A stretch of DNA of 64,000 nucleotides from Labia minor (GCA_963082975.1 OY720347.1:17435187-17499186), one strand, 5' to 3'; positions 1 through 11,753 are shown, numbered from the stretch's first letter. The notes: generated from the letters alone by a model not told the origin. Numbers and translations: made by a program.

Positions 1-366
1 GAAAATTTCAAAAACAAATTAAAGACTCGAATCCAAAACAACGCAACCTAGAAAATTAGTAATAATTAAGCAGCGACGCAACTTCAAAAAACGCAAAACT
101 AAACGATGCAAAGCAGTGTATTGGTGTATATATACACTTTGCAAATAAAAAATATTGATATATTTAAATTTGGAAACAAATATGTATGCCATTTCAATAG
201 AAAAGAACATTCGAAAATCAAATTAAACAAATTAAATAAAAAAATATTTACATATTAATAATTTTTTATCATTTGTTCAATGGAAGTTTATAGATGAGAT
301 GAGTAAACTCTATTCAAAATATAAGATGCAAAAGCTAAGTAACTAGATGGCTCACTGATACATTTT
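1..366. other. AT-rich spacer
   Basis: Low-complexity AT-rich DNA. I see no gene, repeat family or structured element in it. The short open frames here are compositional. Confidence 0.6.
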
Positions 367-959
367 TACTTTCCCGCATACTTCGTATAAGGGAAGTATT
401 GGAATCGTCAAAAATTTCGACTTCGAGATTTCGATAGATCTTGACGTTTTAGACCTCCCTGAGTCGGAAAATACCATTTTTTGAATTATGTCTGTGTGTG
501 TGTATGTATGTATGTATGTATGTAATGTTGTGAGCAAATTTACTCAAAAACTATTCAAGCTAGGACTTCGAAATTTGGTACACCGATATTATTCACAGTT
601 TGTAGATTTCTATCAAAATTTCGTCAAAATCGGTTAACCGGAAGTGGTACTTTACCTACACTGGTTGCGTTTACCTTTCAAGTAAAGTACCAGTTTGCTT
701 CGAGATATTTGCTTCCTATTTTGTATATAGATTTAAAAATATGAAAAAAATTCAGATACCAAATTTCATCATGATCTGACTGAAGTGACATTTTACCTAT
801 TAGGTTAGGTGTAAATTAAAAATATATATAATAGTGTTAAACCATTTTACTTTATAATTTAAATTAATTAGTTTGTTTATTTTTATTGTTGTTAAAACAT
901 AATAATAATAACCTAATTACCTATTTATATGCGGGAAAGTCTAGGAGAGGTCACTCCCG
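367..959 (+). mobile_element. HINE-A, copy 1 (non-autonomous Helentron-like element)
   Basis: Starts with TACTTTCCC, whose near-complement GGGAAGTA follows after a short loop. It ends with GCGGGAAAGT, the complement of the left end ACTTTCCCGC, followed by a GC-rich hairpin tail ending CACTCCCG. A TG/TATG microsatellite at 491-525 lies between two conserved blocks. This layout (left subterminal repeat, central microsatellite, right subterminal repeat, 3' hairpin, location next to a T-run, no protein) is that of DINE-1/HINE elements. Compared with the copy at 31601-32288, the region after about 790 is diverged or replaced. The class assignment is inferred from structure. Confidence 0.75.
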
Positions 960-1286
960 AATTTTTGTTTATTAAAACTTAAAATTAAAATGACTTTTAA
1001 CTATATCTGACAAAAATATTTACTTTTTATTCTTTTACACAACTATATTATATTATTTTACACTAGAAATTACAATACTGTAAACATTAAGTAGGTATTT
1101 AAATAAAATATAAATATAAATATTTTGATCCTTTCCCCCTCCCCTCCAAATATATTATTTTACAAAATATAATTTTAATCAATTAAATGATTGATAAATT
1201 AATTATAGTGCTTGATTACTTTTTCTAAATAGTTATAATCTAATCTATTTTAGTCATTTTATAGATAGATTAAAACAGGATCAGAG
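960..1286. other. AT-rich spacer
   Basis: AT-rich with a short C/T-rich patch near 1131-1148. Nothing recognisable. Confidence 0.55.
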
Positions 1287-1548
1287 CAGTGGTGTATTGG
1301 GAGGGGAACGCGGGGGAACGACGTTCCCTTACCTTTTTTCAGAACCGGAACGCGTCCAGTACTTTTTCATGTCACAACTCCCACATAGAATTAGAATTAG
1401 AGTTTCTTTTTTGTGTTCGTTAATATTTTGTATAGAAAGAATAAGAAAAAATAAAAACTTTTATATAAAAAAATAGTTTGCTGAAAATAGGACTTTTTTT
1501 GCTCCCACAATGCGTTCCTTTACTTCTTATTTTACCAACACATCACTG
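1287..1548. mobile_element. hAT MITE, 262 bp, with 8-bp TSD
   Basis: Left end CAGTGGTGTATTGGGAG, and the complement of the right end reads CAGTGATGTGTTGGTAA, so the terminal inverted repeats match imperfectly and begin with the hAT-like CAGTG. Flanks are GATCAGAG (1279-1286) and GATCAGAC (1549-1556), an 8-bp target duplication with one mismatch. Both subterminal regions contain a GGAACG(C)-type motif in inverted orientation. No transposase is present. Confidence 0.8.
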
Positions 1549-1556
1549 GATCAGAC

Positions 1557-1949
1557 GCTTTAATCTGCAATGAATGGTCATCTTATCGTTGAATAAAAGT
1601 TAAAACAAAGTCTTAATATTTACGAACAGACAAAACAATTTTGTAACTGAGAACCAAGATAGACCTGAATCTTCAAGGTGTATACTTTGTTTATATTTAA
1701 TATAATATATTTTTGTCTTTAAATTTATTTATTATATTATATTCATCACATTTATTCTTTATTGTAATCCAGTTTTCAAGTTTTCTATAAAATTTATTCA
1801 GCCTTCTCGTTGTTTTTATTGAATTCTGGTTTCGTGGTTGCCCAAACCTAATTTGGAAATATTTTAAAATTAATTCAAAAATAAAAGGCGAGAATATTTA
1901 TTCTAAAATCATTAATTAAAAGATCCCTTAAATAATTACACTGGAATGA
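1557..1949. other. AT-rich spacer
   Basis: AT-rich DNA without visible repeats or coding signal. Confidence 0.55.
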
Positions 1950-2335
1950 AAAAAGGGTGATGGGGACCAGTGATTGTACTTTCATCCCTTCCACGCCCTC
2001 ATCCTTTTCATCAACACCTTTTCTAATTATAATCTCCGTCGGAGGAAAAAGCCTTTCATTATCCGTTCATTTGTTCTGTGAACAGTTATTCGTCGTGGTG
2101 ACATTTATTAGAAGTGTTTGTGGCTTTTTTTCACTTCCCCTTCTCCTCAACCTTTCGTTTCTCGCACCCTGCCATCACCCGAATGGGCCTTTCGGGTGAC
2201 ATACAAAAGGAATCAGCGAGAGACCAGGTGCCAATTAAACAAGACGATGTCACAGCGAGACCACCAAGCGGACTTCCGCTTTGCGGATTGCCATTCGAAA
2301 CCGTCCGCCATTCAAATCTAACTCTTTTGAATCAA
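1950..2335. other. GC-richer island 1
   Basis: Composition rises sharply against the flanks, with a pyrimidine-rich first half and a mixed second half. Overlapping short frames are open here, but they compete in different frames and none resembles a known protein. Candidate conserved non-coding element or an unrecognised exon; the sequence alone does not decide. Confidence 0.4.
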
Positions 2336-2702
2336 GTGTCAATTTCAGCCCTCTTTTTTGCGCCCATTTCCACCGATATCTTTCAACCAATCCATTCAAA
2401 AACTCAGGATCATTATTATTATCTTTTCTTTCTTGTTAACCATGAAAATCATAATTAATATATTAAGTTTAAATTATGACAGTAAGTAAATTGAATAGTC
2501 TTTCACTTATACTTATACTTTTTGTTTTATATTAAATATCATAAATATTTTTAATTTTCTGTATTATAATCCAATACTTTTTCTTGTTGAATTCTAAATA
2601 ATTATTCATGTGATCGTGAAAATAATTAAATTCAATAATCAATTTAAATTAAATTATTCACTAATGACTATATGAACTTTACTTATATTCAAGGATTGAA
2701 CT
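2336..2702. other. AT-rich spacer
   Basis: AT-rich, with nothing recognisable. Confidence 0.5.
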
Positions 2703-2834
2703 TTTTACTATCACGAAAATTTCGATGTCGAGATTTTAATGTTTTTATACGTTTTGAAGGTTCCTGAATCATTTTCACTACGATTGAGAAAAATGTATGT
2801 GTGTATGTGTGTATTTGTGTGTGTGTTCGTAGTT
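2703..2834 (+). mobile_element. HINE-B, 5' fragment
   Basis: Carries only the first block of the HINE-B family (the stretch with TTTCGATGTCGAGATTTTAA, then the TTTTTATACG and CCTGAATCATTTTCACTA motifs) and a decayed TG-rich microsatellite. The second half of the 5' hairpin is missing, since TACTATC runs straight into ACGAAAAT. Confidence 0.75.
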
Positions 2835-3104
2835 TTTTTAATAATTGTTCATTAAAGCCGAAAAATTATAAAATTAATTTCAAACTTATTATTTTATATC
2901 AGATATGAACAATCCGATAGCGATCGACCAGTTGACAGTTGGATCATTTTGAGGTGATCACCTTTATTCTCATTGTTAGAATAAATGCACATACCTACTA
3001 AATTTTCATTAAGTTTTCTGTGATTCCATAATATATATTAGTTGATATTGTTATTATGTTTGTATATTTATTTTAGTAACTAAGTATATATTTTGTATTT
3101 ATTA
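2835..3104. other. AT-rich spacer
   Basis: Nothing recognisable. Confidence 0.5.
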
Positions 3105-3725
3105 TTAAGGCTTTATTAGAATATCTGGTGGATAGCTATATTTTCTCAAAATAAGAAGAATACTGGAAAAATCCTCTTCTTCTTTAATGCAGTTTTTCAC
3201 CGTGTTCCGGTCAAGCACTCCATGCAGAATTTTTGCTGTTATTGAATGTAGCCATTCCTTAATGTTGTCAAACCATAATTTTTTTTGCCTTCCACCGTCG
3301 TCTTTTGCCTTCAATTTTTCCCTCCAAGATCATTTTTATGATGTTATATTTATTGTTTCTACAGACGTGGCCCAGGTAACTGCACTTCCTGCCAACAATG
3401 ATCTTCATTAATTGTCTGTCTGTTTTCATGTCTTGGAGGACCTTGGTATTGGAGATCTTAGATGTCCAAGGAATTTTCAACATTCTACCATACATCCACA
3501 TTTCGAAAGCGGACAATTTTTTGATGGTAGTTGCAGTTAAAGTTCAACTTTCGACATTGTGCTTTATTGAATCAAAGGCTTTTTCATAATCAATGAAGCA
3601 AATATATTCGTCTTTTTGATGTTGGTAGCATCTTTGTAGTAAGAGCTGTAGACATAATATCGCTTCTCTGGTTCCAAGATCTTTGGTAATTCCGAACTGT
3701 GTATTTTGCTTATTGAGTTCTCACA
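3105..3725 (-). pseudogene. Decayed non-LTR retrotransposon (LINE) reverse transcriptase
   Basis: Read on the minus strand from 3725 down, one frame gives a reverse-transcriptase piece containing TREAILCLQLLLQ and then CFIDYEKAFDSIKHN, which holds the catalytic FIDYEKAFD motif A. Around 3540 it jumps directly to the C-terminal tail motifs KKLSAFEMWMYGRMLKIPW, YLGHVCR and GKIEGKRRR, and then, after a frameshift near 3275, to LWFDNIKEWLH. The thumb and palm regions, including the second catalytic motif, are therefore deleted. The tail motifs are typical of LINE reverse transcriptases of the RTE/Jockey/CR1 assemblage; the clade is not resolved. It lies in AT-rich spacer and is non-functional. 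Confidence 0.8.
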
Positions 3726-3778
3726 CTTATTTTTGATTCTTTGTAAAAATCCTCTATTTTAAAAAATATTATTTTTTT

Positions 3779-3804
3779 CAAAAAAAAAAAAAAAAAAAAA
3801 AAAT
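3779..3804. repeat. Poly(A) tract
   Basis: About 24 consecutive A residues, just upstream (in LINE orientation) of the minus-strand LINE remnant. It could be the tail of another lost retroposon or simple slippage. Confidence 0.8.
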
Positions 3805-5090
3805 GATTTTAATACAAATATTTAAATTTTGTATATTAATAATTAAAACTAAATTAATTCACATTTTTTTTTTGCTAAAATTTGTGTAATTAAGTTTATA
3901 AGGAATATTATATATAAATACTTGGTCAGAATAATAAATTATTTGCTCACCATAAGAATAGGTAGGCTCTCATTATATATCAAAAATATTTATTTTACTT
4001 TCTTTTTTTAAATAAATGCTTATTTAATCTTAATAGATCTTCCTTTATAAGGAAAATCCAGACGAGTATGCTACATTAAGAATAGAAGACCGATTCGTAA
4101 GCTCTAATTTCATTTTCTAGAGATATTCATTCATTTTTCTTCTCTTCCTTCGTCCTTTTGTAGTCTTACTACCTTTAAATTTATATTAAGTTACAATCTA
4201 TCCTTTGGAATTTAATACATAACAAGACACATACAGAGAAAGTGAGAGATTCTCTTATCTTCCAGATAATAAACAAAAGACTTGAACAAATACACTCTAA
4301 CCCACTCTCTTCTTCATTTTCTTTCTTCTGGATGTCTATCGCTCTCTATCTCTCCATCCATCACTTTTGGCTGAATAAAATTTTACTTTAAAACTGAACC
4401 TAACTTTACATCCCCACACCTACCCTTTCACCCTACCTTCTTTTGTAATATATTTTCCCTTTTGAGACAACAAGGGCATCAACAAAATGACTTTTTGGTT
4501 AATAATCAAACCGACATCACCTTTTAACAAAAAGAATATAGGTTAATTTGATTTTATGGAATATTCGAAATCATATTGAAAAAAATTGCCTTCTTCTTTA
4601 GTCTCATTTATTTTATCACACAATTGATTATGTATATTTAATTTATGTGTATATATTTTATGTCGAAAAATAGCTTAATCTTAAATAAAAATTTGAAAAA
4701 ACCTTTATTTTAATTAAGTAGTTTTGGACATAAATTTAAGAAAGTGACTGTACTCCTATATTTATTATATTATCATATTACATATTAGTCTGTGATGTTA
4801 CCGTACTATCTTTATTATTTATTTTTAATTATTGTAATTTTTAAATTTTTTAACCTATAATATAACAAACATTAGTTCATTCTATCAAAAAGTAATTTAT
4901 TCATATAATTTAAAAAAAAATAATTTTGAAAAAATATTCAAAATTATAAATACTAATTTAAAATAGTTTTTCAAAGAGTTTAATTATTTATTTTTAAAAT
5001 CTTTAATTAAGATTGTCTATCAAGCTAAATTATTCAATTTAAAGGTTAATATTTTTTTATTCCATCTTGATTGGAATGCTAATTAAGCTC
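3805..5090. other. AT-rich spacer with a pyrimidine-rich patch
   Basis: Mostly AT-rich. 4120-4450 is richer in C and T (many TCTT and CTCTC motifs) and may be a weak island. No coding or repeat signature recognised. Confidence 0.45.
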
Positions 5091-5495
5091 TTTGTTCCAT
5101 AGAGAGGGGGTGATATGTCGGCATTCGTGGATATCATTAGGTGGTGGTCGCAGTCGTTAGCCTAAATCTTGGCTTGGGCTGATGCCGGCCAATCTTAAGA
5201 GGCACTTGTACAACCCACCCCCTCCAGGGTAATCCTACTTGGCGTGTTCGTGTGCAACTGGGTTACCCATCCTATATATATATATGTATACTTAAGAGTA
5301 GTTGAGGTGGAGGAAGGTTCTAAAACCGGGTATTTGTAGCGAAACAGTTAACTAGGACGGCTTAGCCAATAATTTGGAATGTAAAGCACGTCTTATATGT
5401 TGCGGGTTCCCCTTGCGAAGGGTAAAAGGAAGAAGATTCCTTAGCATTTAAATGTTCAGTCTACTAAGGACTGCGTCTTTTTTATCCCTTTCAGA
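5091..5495. other. Moderately GC-rich block, possible dispersed repeat
   Basis: Contains GC-richer sequence broken by a short TA run near 5274-5284. Motifs such as TTGCGGGTTCCCCTTGCG and GGTGGTGGTCGCAGTCG look repeat-like, but I find no second copy in the window and no complete tRNA fold. Identity unknown. Confidence 0.35.
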
Positions 5496-5817
5496 TAATT
5501 AAGAAACAAAATAACTAAAATGTATTATTATTATTATTATTATTTTCATATAATAGAAAAATATATACATATATTTATTGTATGTTCTTATTTTATAATA
5601 TGTTGAATTTTAAATGGTTTATATGGATAACATTATATAATTAATATATCACAATTACTTATATCCTTAATAAGTATAAAAGAATTTTAATTGATATTGA
5701 TTGTATGTGATTATGGTTTACGTGTTATTAGTAAACAAACCTTAGGTTGTAATCTCCACAAGGAACCCAGAAAAAAATGTTCAGGTTCGCCAAATACAAA
5801 GCATTCATTCTTTGGTT
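5496..5817. other. AT-rich spacer with ATT repeat
   Basis: Includes an ATT trinucleotide microsatellite at about 5523-5546. Otherwise AT-rich without signal. Confidence 0.5.
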
Positions 5818-5977
5818 TTTATTATCTCGCCAGAGATTGTATTGCAATCACGAAAATTTTCGATGTCGAGATTTTGATGTTTTTATAAGTTTTGAAGGTC
5901 CCTGAGTCATTTTCACTAAGGTTGAGAAAAACGTCTGTGTGTGTGTGTGTATGTGTGTATGTTTGTATGTATGTACC
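5818..5977 (+). mobile_element. HINE-B, 5' fragment with microsatellite
   Basis: Begins with ATTATCTCGCC and AGAGATTGTA, a mutated form of the family's 5' hairpin. It then carries the CGATGTCGAGATTTTGATG block and ends in a TG/TATG microsatellite. Everything 3' of the microsatellite is missing. Confidence 0.8.
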
Positions 5978-6198
5978 CCATTAAGTGTTATTATTTTTGT
6001 ATTATATATTTTGCAAGTATACAAAAGTTTTTACTTTTAAATATTAAATAAACTTTATATTAAAAAAGTGAAATGATTATTAAAAATATCTACTTACTTA
6101 TTAATATTAATTTAGAAATTTATAGACTATTTTTATATTAAATTATATTAACAATTGATCATATTATATTAAATTATCAATGTGCATACAAAAAACCG
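5978..6198. repeat. Spacer; 6055-6198 shared in inverted form with 10858-11022
   Basis: From 6055 the sequence (AATGATTATTAAAAA, AATTTAGAAATTTATAGAC, CAATTGATCATATTA, TGTGCATACAAAAAA) recurs as reverse complement immediately beyond the 5' end of the minus-strand HINE-B at 10273-10857. The two HINE copies therefore share their 5' flank. Confidence 0.7.
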
Positions 6199-6301
6199 TT
6201 TTTACTAAATAGCCAGAAAATTTTCGATGTCGAGATTTTGATGTTTTTATACGTTCTGAAGGTTCCTGAATCATTTTCACTAAGGTTGAGAAAAATATCT
6301 G

Positions 6302-6340
<39 letters not shown>

Positions 6341-6779
6341 ATGTAGATTACGAAAAAACGGTTTGAGCTAGAATTATGAAATTTGGTATACAGGCATTAT
6401 TCAAAATTCGTAGATTTCTTTCAACTTTTGAGAAATGTAGCTCAACCGGAAGAGGGTCATTACTTACAACATTTTGATTTTTTTTCATCTAAAGTGACCG
6501 TAAAAATAATTCATTCAATAATTTCATGTTACATATTAAAAATTGTATAAAACTGTTGTATATATAATTTCAGCTTGATTGAATCGTTGAAAGTACCAGA
6601 CATAAATTTTTAACACTGCAAATCTTACGCGCAATAAAGAGCCAAACATGCGCTGGTTTAATAAATATTATTATTTATATTAATTTATAATTTATAATTA
6701 ATTAAATTTAATTTAAATATAATATATTATGTTGTTTAATCCAATTCAAATTGCTGATATTCGAGTGGAGACACTCCAT
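6199..6779 (+). mobile_element. HINE-B, nearly full length
   Basis: Starts at TTTACTAAATAGCCAG, a damaged 5' hairpin. A CT/TG microsatellite lies at 6300-6345, followed by the second block (GGTTTGAGCTAGAATTATG, TAGCTCAACCGGAAGAGGG, the AATTTCAGCTTGATTGAATC stretch). It ends CGAGTGGAGACACTCCAT. The right subterminal repeat is mutated (GCTGATATT instead of GCGAGATAGT). Confidence 0.85.
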
Positions 6780-7753
6780 CTTATTTAAAGAAAGTATTTA
6801 TATATATAAATAATTCCTTCTTCTGCCTATTTAGGTAGATGTTACAACAATAATTACACAAAATGAAGTTTTGCAATTCATAATAGTAATTTCTTTCTCA
6901 CTGATACACATATGAGTTGAATTGTTAATAAATTAAATATATTATGTGATGTGATTAAAAATTTGGCATAATCAACTTAATATTTATTATTTTCTATTAA
7001 TTATGTTTAGATTGAAAATAATGAAGTAATTTCAAACTTTTGGTGAATTTTTTTATATTATATTTTATTTAATTATTTTTTTTTTTTTGAGAATTTGTCA
7101 AAAAGTTTGAGAAATAACAAGTCTAATGAAGATAATCAAAAAAGAAAAGAAACAGATTTCTAGGGAGGCAAGAACAACCATCATAAGAATAAAGATAGCG
7201 TCTTGAAGGATGCAAAAAATTTAATTTTTCCTTCTTTTCGTTGTGTCATCTGTCAAAAGAGATAAAATTATTAATCTCTCTCGTCATTTGAAAATTCTTA
7301 ATACCTTCGAAGGATTAAGAAAGAGAGGCTGCTTGCTGGTATTTAAGAAGAAGAGGAGGGATGGGGGAAGAGGAATGGATAGGATGCACACCAAGGAAAA
7401 GTCTAAATTAATTTCCTTAGAGAACATAAAAATTAAAATAATTATTTTTCCATTTGGAGTTGATTAACAATTCCAATGTGGATAGGTGATCATCATTATT
7501 TAATTATCGAATTTCATATTTAAATTTAAATAATTAAAATATTTCATTCAGAGACTCATCCAGTTTTCTTAATCATAATAAATTAAAATTTTCCCGAATA
7601 TTTATTAACTTCTATTCTATTAGGTTCAAATAATAATTATTTTAGGAAATTACAATATTAATTAAGATATTTCAATATTTTATTAATTCATTTTCTTTTT
7701 TGTTTTTTTGTTTTCATGTTAAATATGCTAAATTTTATTATTTTATTCCTTTT
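6780..7753. other. AT-rich spacer
   Basis: Mostly AT-rich. 7110-7400 is purine-rich (many AAGA and GAGG motifs) but shows no coding or repeat signature I recognise. Confidence 0.45.
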
Positions 7754-7863
7754 TACTATCTCCTCAGAGTATTGCGATCACGAAAATTTTGGATGCGAAG
7801 ATTTTGATGTTTTTATACGTTTTGAAGGTTCCTGAATCATTTTCTTTAAGGCTGAGAACAATT

Positions 7864-7896
<33 letters not shown>

Positions 7897-8343
7897 AGAC
7901 AAGTTTACGCACAAACGGTTTGAGCTAGAATCATGAAATTTAGTAGACATGCATTATTCAAAATCTGTAGTTTCCTATCAACCTTTGAGAAATGTAGTTC
8001 ATCCGGAAGAGTGTGATTACCTACCACGTTTTGATTTTTTTTACTCTAAAGTGACCGTAAAAATAACGATATATGTTTGATAGTTTTTCACATGATTAAA
8101 AATTGTATAAAACTGCTATATATAGAATTTCAGCTTGATTTACTGAAAGTACCGGAATTAATTTTTTAACACGACTGCAAATAACGCGCCAGCACGTTAC
8201 GTGGTGCCATCAACAAAGAGCCGAACACGCGGTGTTTCAATAAATATTATTTATAATTTTAATTTATAATTTAATTTAAATATAATATATATGTTATTTA
8301 ATTCAATTCAAATTTGCGAGATAGTCGAGTGGAGACACTCCAG
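7754..8343 (+). mobile_element. HINE-B, full length
   Basis: 5' end TACTATCTC, CT/TG microsatellite at 7862-7898, second block including the CAGCACGTTACGTGG motif, right subterminal repeat GCGAGATAGT and terminal hairpin GAGTG-GAGA-CACTC. The 5' hairpin is imperfect: the second arm has lost a few bases. Confidence 0.9.
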
Positions 8344-8791
8344 CTTATTTTTGAAATAATTAAAAATTGTTAGAATATTATTTTTAATAGGATCATATTT
8401 TTGCATTAATTTTTTTTTAATAATCAATTTTGATGATTACCTTCATACATATACATATAAATAAATATATATACTTAATAAAAATTATTTAGAAAAATTA
8501 ATCTAATTAAATTTAATCAAATTTTCTTTTACATTACATTAATATTCATCTTCAGTGAAAATATTACATATTTCGATACCTATTTGTTTAAAATAAAAAA
8601 GGTTTGCTCACTTCTGTCATTACCAAAAGTGCGAAACCGACGTTTGTGAGAATATAACAAACTGGGGGTGGAGCCTTCTAAAAAATCTACATTTTTTTTT
8701 ATCTAAGAGTCTTTTATTTTCAAGCATTTGAATATTTTATATCTATTCGAATATTTGAAAATGTTCCTTTTTAAAATTATAATACAAGCAA

Positions 8792-8823
<32 letters not shown>

Positions 8824-8840
8824 TATATTGTCTGTTTGGC
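8344..8840. other. AT-rich spacer with ATT repeat
   Basis: ATT microsatellite at about 8798-8823. Nothing else recognised. Confidence 0.5.
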
Positions 8841-9255
8841 CCTTTGTCCTCCATGAAAGTGCCCTTTGAAATTTCTTACAAAATGCGTGTAACGAATATA
8901 TTTTTTCACCAATCGAAGAGAGTGAGAGAGAAGCGCGTGCATACATGCATGAAGATATGTGGCCCGAGAAAAATTCAAGCCAACTCGCTTTCGTCCCTAA
9001 CAAATAGAAGAATAAAATTATGCAAATAAAAATTTATTTTCCTCTAAGAAAAGAACCCAAGTCCAGTTCAAATTCACTTTGGCTCTCCTCTTCGTGTTAG
9101 ACATACCATTATATATGTGCAGGGTTGGTGGCTGTCTAGGCCCTAAGGGTGGTGGCCAAATAGGAAGAAAAAACGCCCCCTCCATCTTGATTGGATCGAA
9201 TTGATAGAAAAGACCAACCGAATTTTCCAAAGAAAATATCTTCGAGTTCATCTAA
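8841..9255. other. GC-richer island 2
   Basis: Two adjoining GC-richer stretches (8841-9000 and 9040-9255) with purine tracts such as GAGAGTGAGAGAGAAGCG. The minus strand is open for 77 codons at 9018-9251 without resemblance to a known protein. Confidence 0.35.
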
Positions 9256-9678
9256 ATGAAGTTAAGTTCTACATATGCAATAAGTTGACACAATGATCAT
9301 TCACACCTTTATTTTTATTTTGTTTTATTTGAATTATCCATTAATATCTCGTGATCTAAATATATATTATATTAAAAATTCAAATTGTGTTTTTAAACAA
9401 ATTTTGAAAATTTTTAAGATGAATCAATAAATTTAATAATATTTTCTTTTATGCATATATATTTGTTTTTGATTTGAAAAAAATATTTAAATTATAAATA
9501 AATTAATAATGTTTGAGTTTTTCAATTTTTTCAAGCTTCGATTAATCATTCATTTAAATTGTATAGAAAATTTTAAAGATCAATTACCATGCATTTAGAA
9601 AAATGATTACAAGAATAATCGTACTTGAAAATAATTCTGAAATTAATTTATAATATTCATATATATATATATGTGTGT
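9256..9678. other. AT-rich spacer
   Basis: AT-rich, ending in a short TA/TG run. No element recognised. Confidence 0.5.
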
Positions 9679-9875
9679 GCCACTCAGAAGCCAAAGTGAT
9701 TAACTCCACAAATAAACAAACTGAGAAAATGAAGCCCAAAGTTCACAGTTTGTAGGAAAAATGTATATTGCATTGCAATATTAAGATTATCAAGTTCAAT
9801 ATTCATTTCATATGTTGCAGATTACATTACATTACATTACTAGCAAAATTTTAATCGGTTTGGCTTCTGAGTGGC
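9679..9875. mobile_element. Small element with perfect 17-bp terminal inverted repeats
   Basis: GCCACTCAGAAGCCAAA at 9679-9695 is repeated exactly as reverse complement at 9859-9875. The 163-bp interior holds no gene but has ACATT pentamer repeats at about 9822-9841. No certain target duplication can be called because both flanks are TA-rich. Interpreted as a MITE of undetermined superfamily. Confidence 0.65.
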
Positions 9876-10272
9876 TCATATATTTAAAATACTATTTTTT
9901 TAATAATCTATATTTGAAAATTAACATAATAGATAAAAATACTCAAATATTGAAAAATTTAAATTTTAAAAAGTAAACATTAAATCGTATAAATACAATT
10001 TGCAAACTACAAAGTTCAATATATTGTGAATTTGTTTTTTAATTTTAATGGTGATTCCAGATTGTTTATATCAATATGTTTATGTTTACATTTATACAAA
10101 TTTTAAATATAATTAATAATTATTATTAAATAATTCGTTTTACCATAATAAGTTTAAATTTTATAATAATACATAATAATACAAATAAGCAATCAAAAGT
10201 TAATAAAATTTACATTAATATAATATTAATGCTAGAGATATTAAAATTAGAGAGTGAAGAAAAAATAAATTA
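9876..10272. other. AT-rich spacer
   Basis: No recognisable feature. Confidence 0.5.
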
Positions 10273-10748
10273 GCTGGAGTGTCTCCACTCGAATATCTCG
10301 CAATTTGAATTGGATTAAATAACATAATATATTATATTTAAATTAAATTTAATTAATTATAAATTATAAATAATAAATATTAAACCAGCGCATGTTTGGT
10401 TTTTTGTTGATGGCACCACTACACTTGTTGGCGCGTGAGATTTGAAGTGTTAAAAAATTATATAATTCTGGTACTTTCAGCGAATCAATCAAGCTGAAAT
10501 TATATATATATAGCAGTTTTATACAATTATTAATCATGTGAAAAATTATCAAACATATATCTTTATTTTTACGGTCACTTTAGAGGAAAAAAAATCAAAA
10601 CGTAAATAATGACCCTCTTCCGGTTGAGCTACATTTCTCAAAAGTTGATAGAAAACTACGAATTTTGAATAATGCTCATGTACCAAATTTCATCATTCTA
10701 GCTCAAACCGTTTTTCCGTAATCTTGGTTACACACACACACACACACA

Positions 10749-10795
<47 letters not shown>

Positions 10796-10857
10796 TTTTT
10801 CTCAACCTTAGTGAAAATGATTCAGGAACCTTCAAAACGTATAAAAACATCAGTAAA
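10273..10857 (-). mobile_element. HINE-B, minus strand
   Basis: On the minus strand it runs from the first block at about 10857 to the terminal hairpin and CTCCAGC at 10273. The microsatellite is an expanded CA/TG tract at about 10732-10791. The 5' hairpin and first 50 bp are missing: the element joins its flank at CATCAGTAAAAAGG, matching the flank seen at 6055-6198. Confidence 0.85.
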
Positions 10858-11022
10858 AAGGGTTTTTTTTGTATGCACATTATGTGTGTGTGTGTGTGTG
10901 TGTTGTGTGTGATAATTTAATATAATATGATCAATTGTTAATAGAAAAAGAGTCTATAAATTTCTAAATTAATATTAATAAGTAGATAGTTTTTAATAAT
11001 CATTTTATTTTTTTAATATAAG
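10858..11022. repeat. Inverted paralogue of 6055-6198, with TG microsatellite
   Basis: Reverse complement of the spacer upstream of the HINE-B at 6199, interrupted here by a TG microsatellite at 10883-10912. Homology stops near 11022. Confidence 0.7.
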
Positions 11023-11204
11023 GCAGTCTGAGTAGCTAGTATAAGGTTTTATTGAAATTCTGATGTCGATATAACCCTACTCTTTCCGGATAATTAAATT
11101 TTTGTTATTTTCTAAAAATTGTTTACCTATAGATATTTTAAACACTAAAATTACTATTTTTCTTTTAAAGTTTTTTTCAAATTCAAGTAATCAATTGATA
11201 ATCC
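11023..11204. other. AT-rich spacer
   Basis: Nothing recognised. Confidence 0.5.
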
Positions 11205-11545
11205 CGTCTAATTAATCTGGGTCGTCTAGCCAACCACCACCTCCTCTTCTTTCGCTTCTGTTTGTCCAAGACGATCTCTCTCATCAACGGAACCCCACAG
11301 TAATTAACTTCAGGGGTTCAATAGAAACCGACCCCGTAATCAGCCATATATATATATATAATGCTCATACACAAACACCCACGCACATGCATACAGTCCA
11401 TGGGATTATAATCTAATCTTCTTCACTGGTCATCATCAACATCAACAGTAACAACAACAAGAGCAACAGCAACATACAGAGACCCTTCTTTAATAATCAA
11501 ATTCAATCAAAGCCGAATAGAGATGCTCCTCCTCCCTTTGAAATA
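11205..11545. other. GC-richer island 3
   Basis: C-rich block (CCACCACCTCCTCTTC) followed by CAA/AACAAC-type triplets around 11440-11480. No convincing reading frame. Candidate conserved non-coding element. Confidence 0.4.
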
Positions 11546-11753
11546 AAATCTCTAATGAATTTCTATTTGAGCCTTTATGAATAAATTAACCTTCTAGATT
11601 GAAGGTAAAGGCTTAATGTTAAGACAAGGACTGTTTCATTTCAAACACATATTAATAAGTACAAAGTATTATCATTTTTTTATTTTAATAAAAATTGTTG
11701 TTTTGTATTTGTATAACATTATATCCTTGATGAAGGAGAAGTAGAAGTTTATA
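11546..11753. other. AT-rich spacer
   Basis: Ends with GTAGAAGTTTATA (11741-11753), the left target duplication of the SINE that follows. Confidence 0.55.

Noticed and set aside
10724..10912. 62-codon frame over CA/TG repeats
   Set aside because: It is a Thr-His repeat read from a microsatellite within a HINE-B copy.
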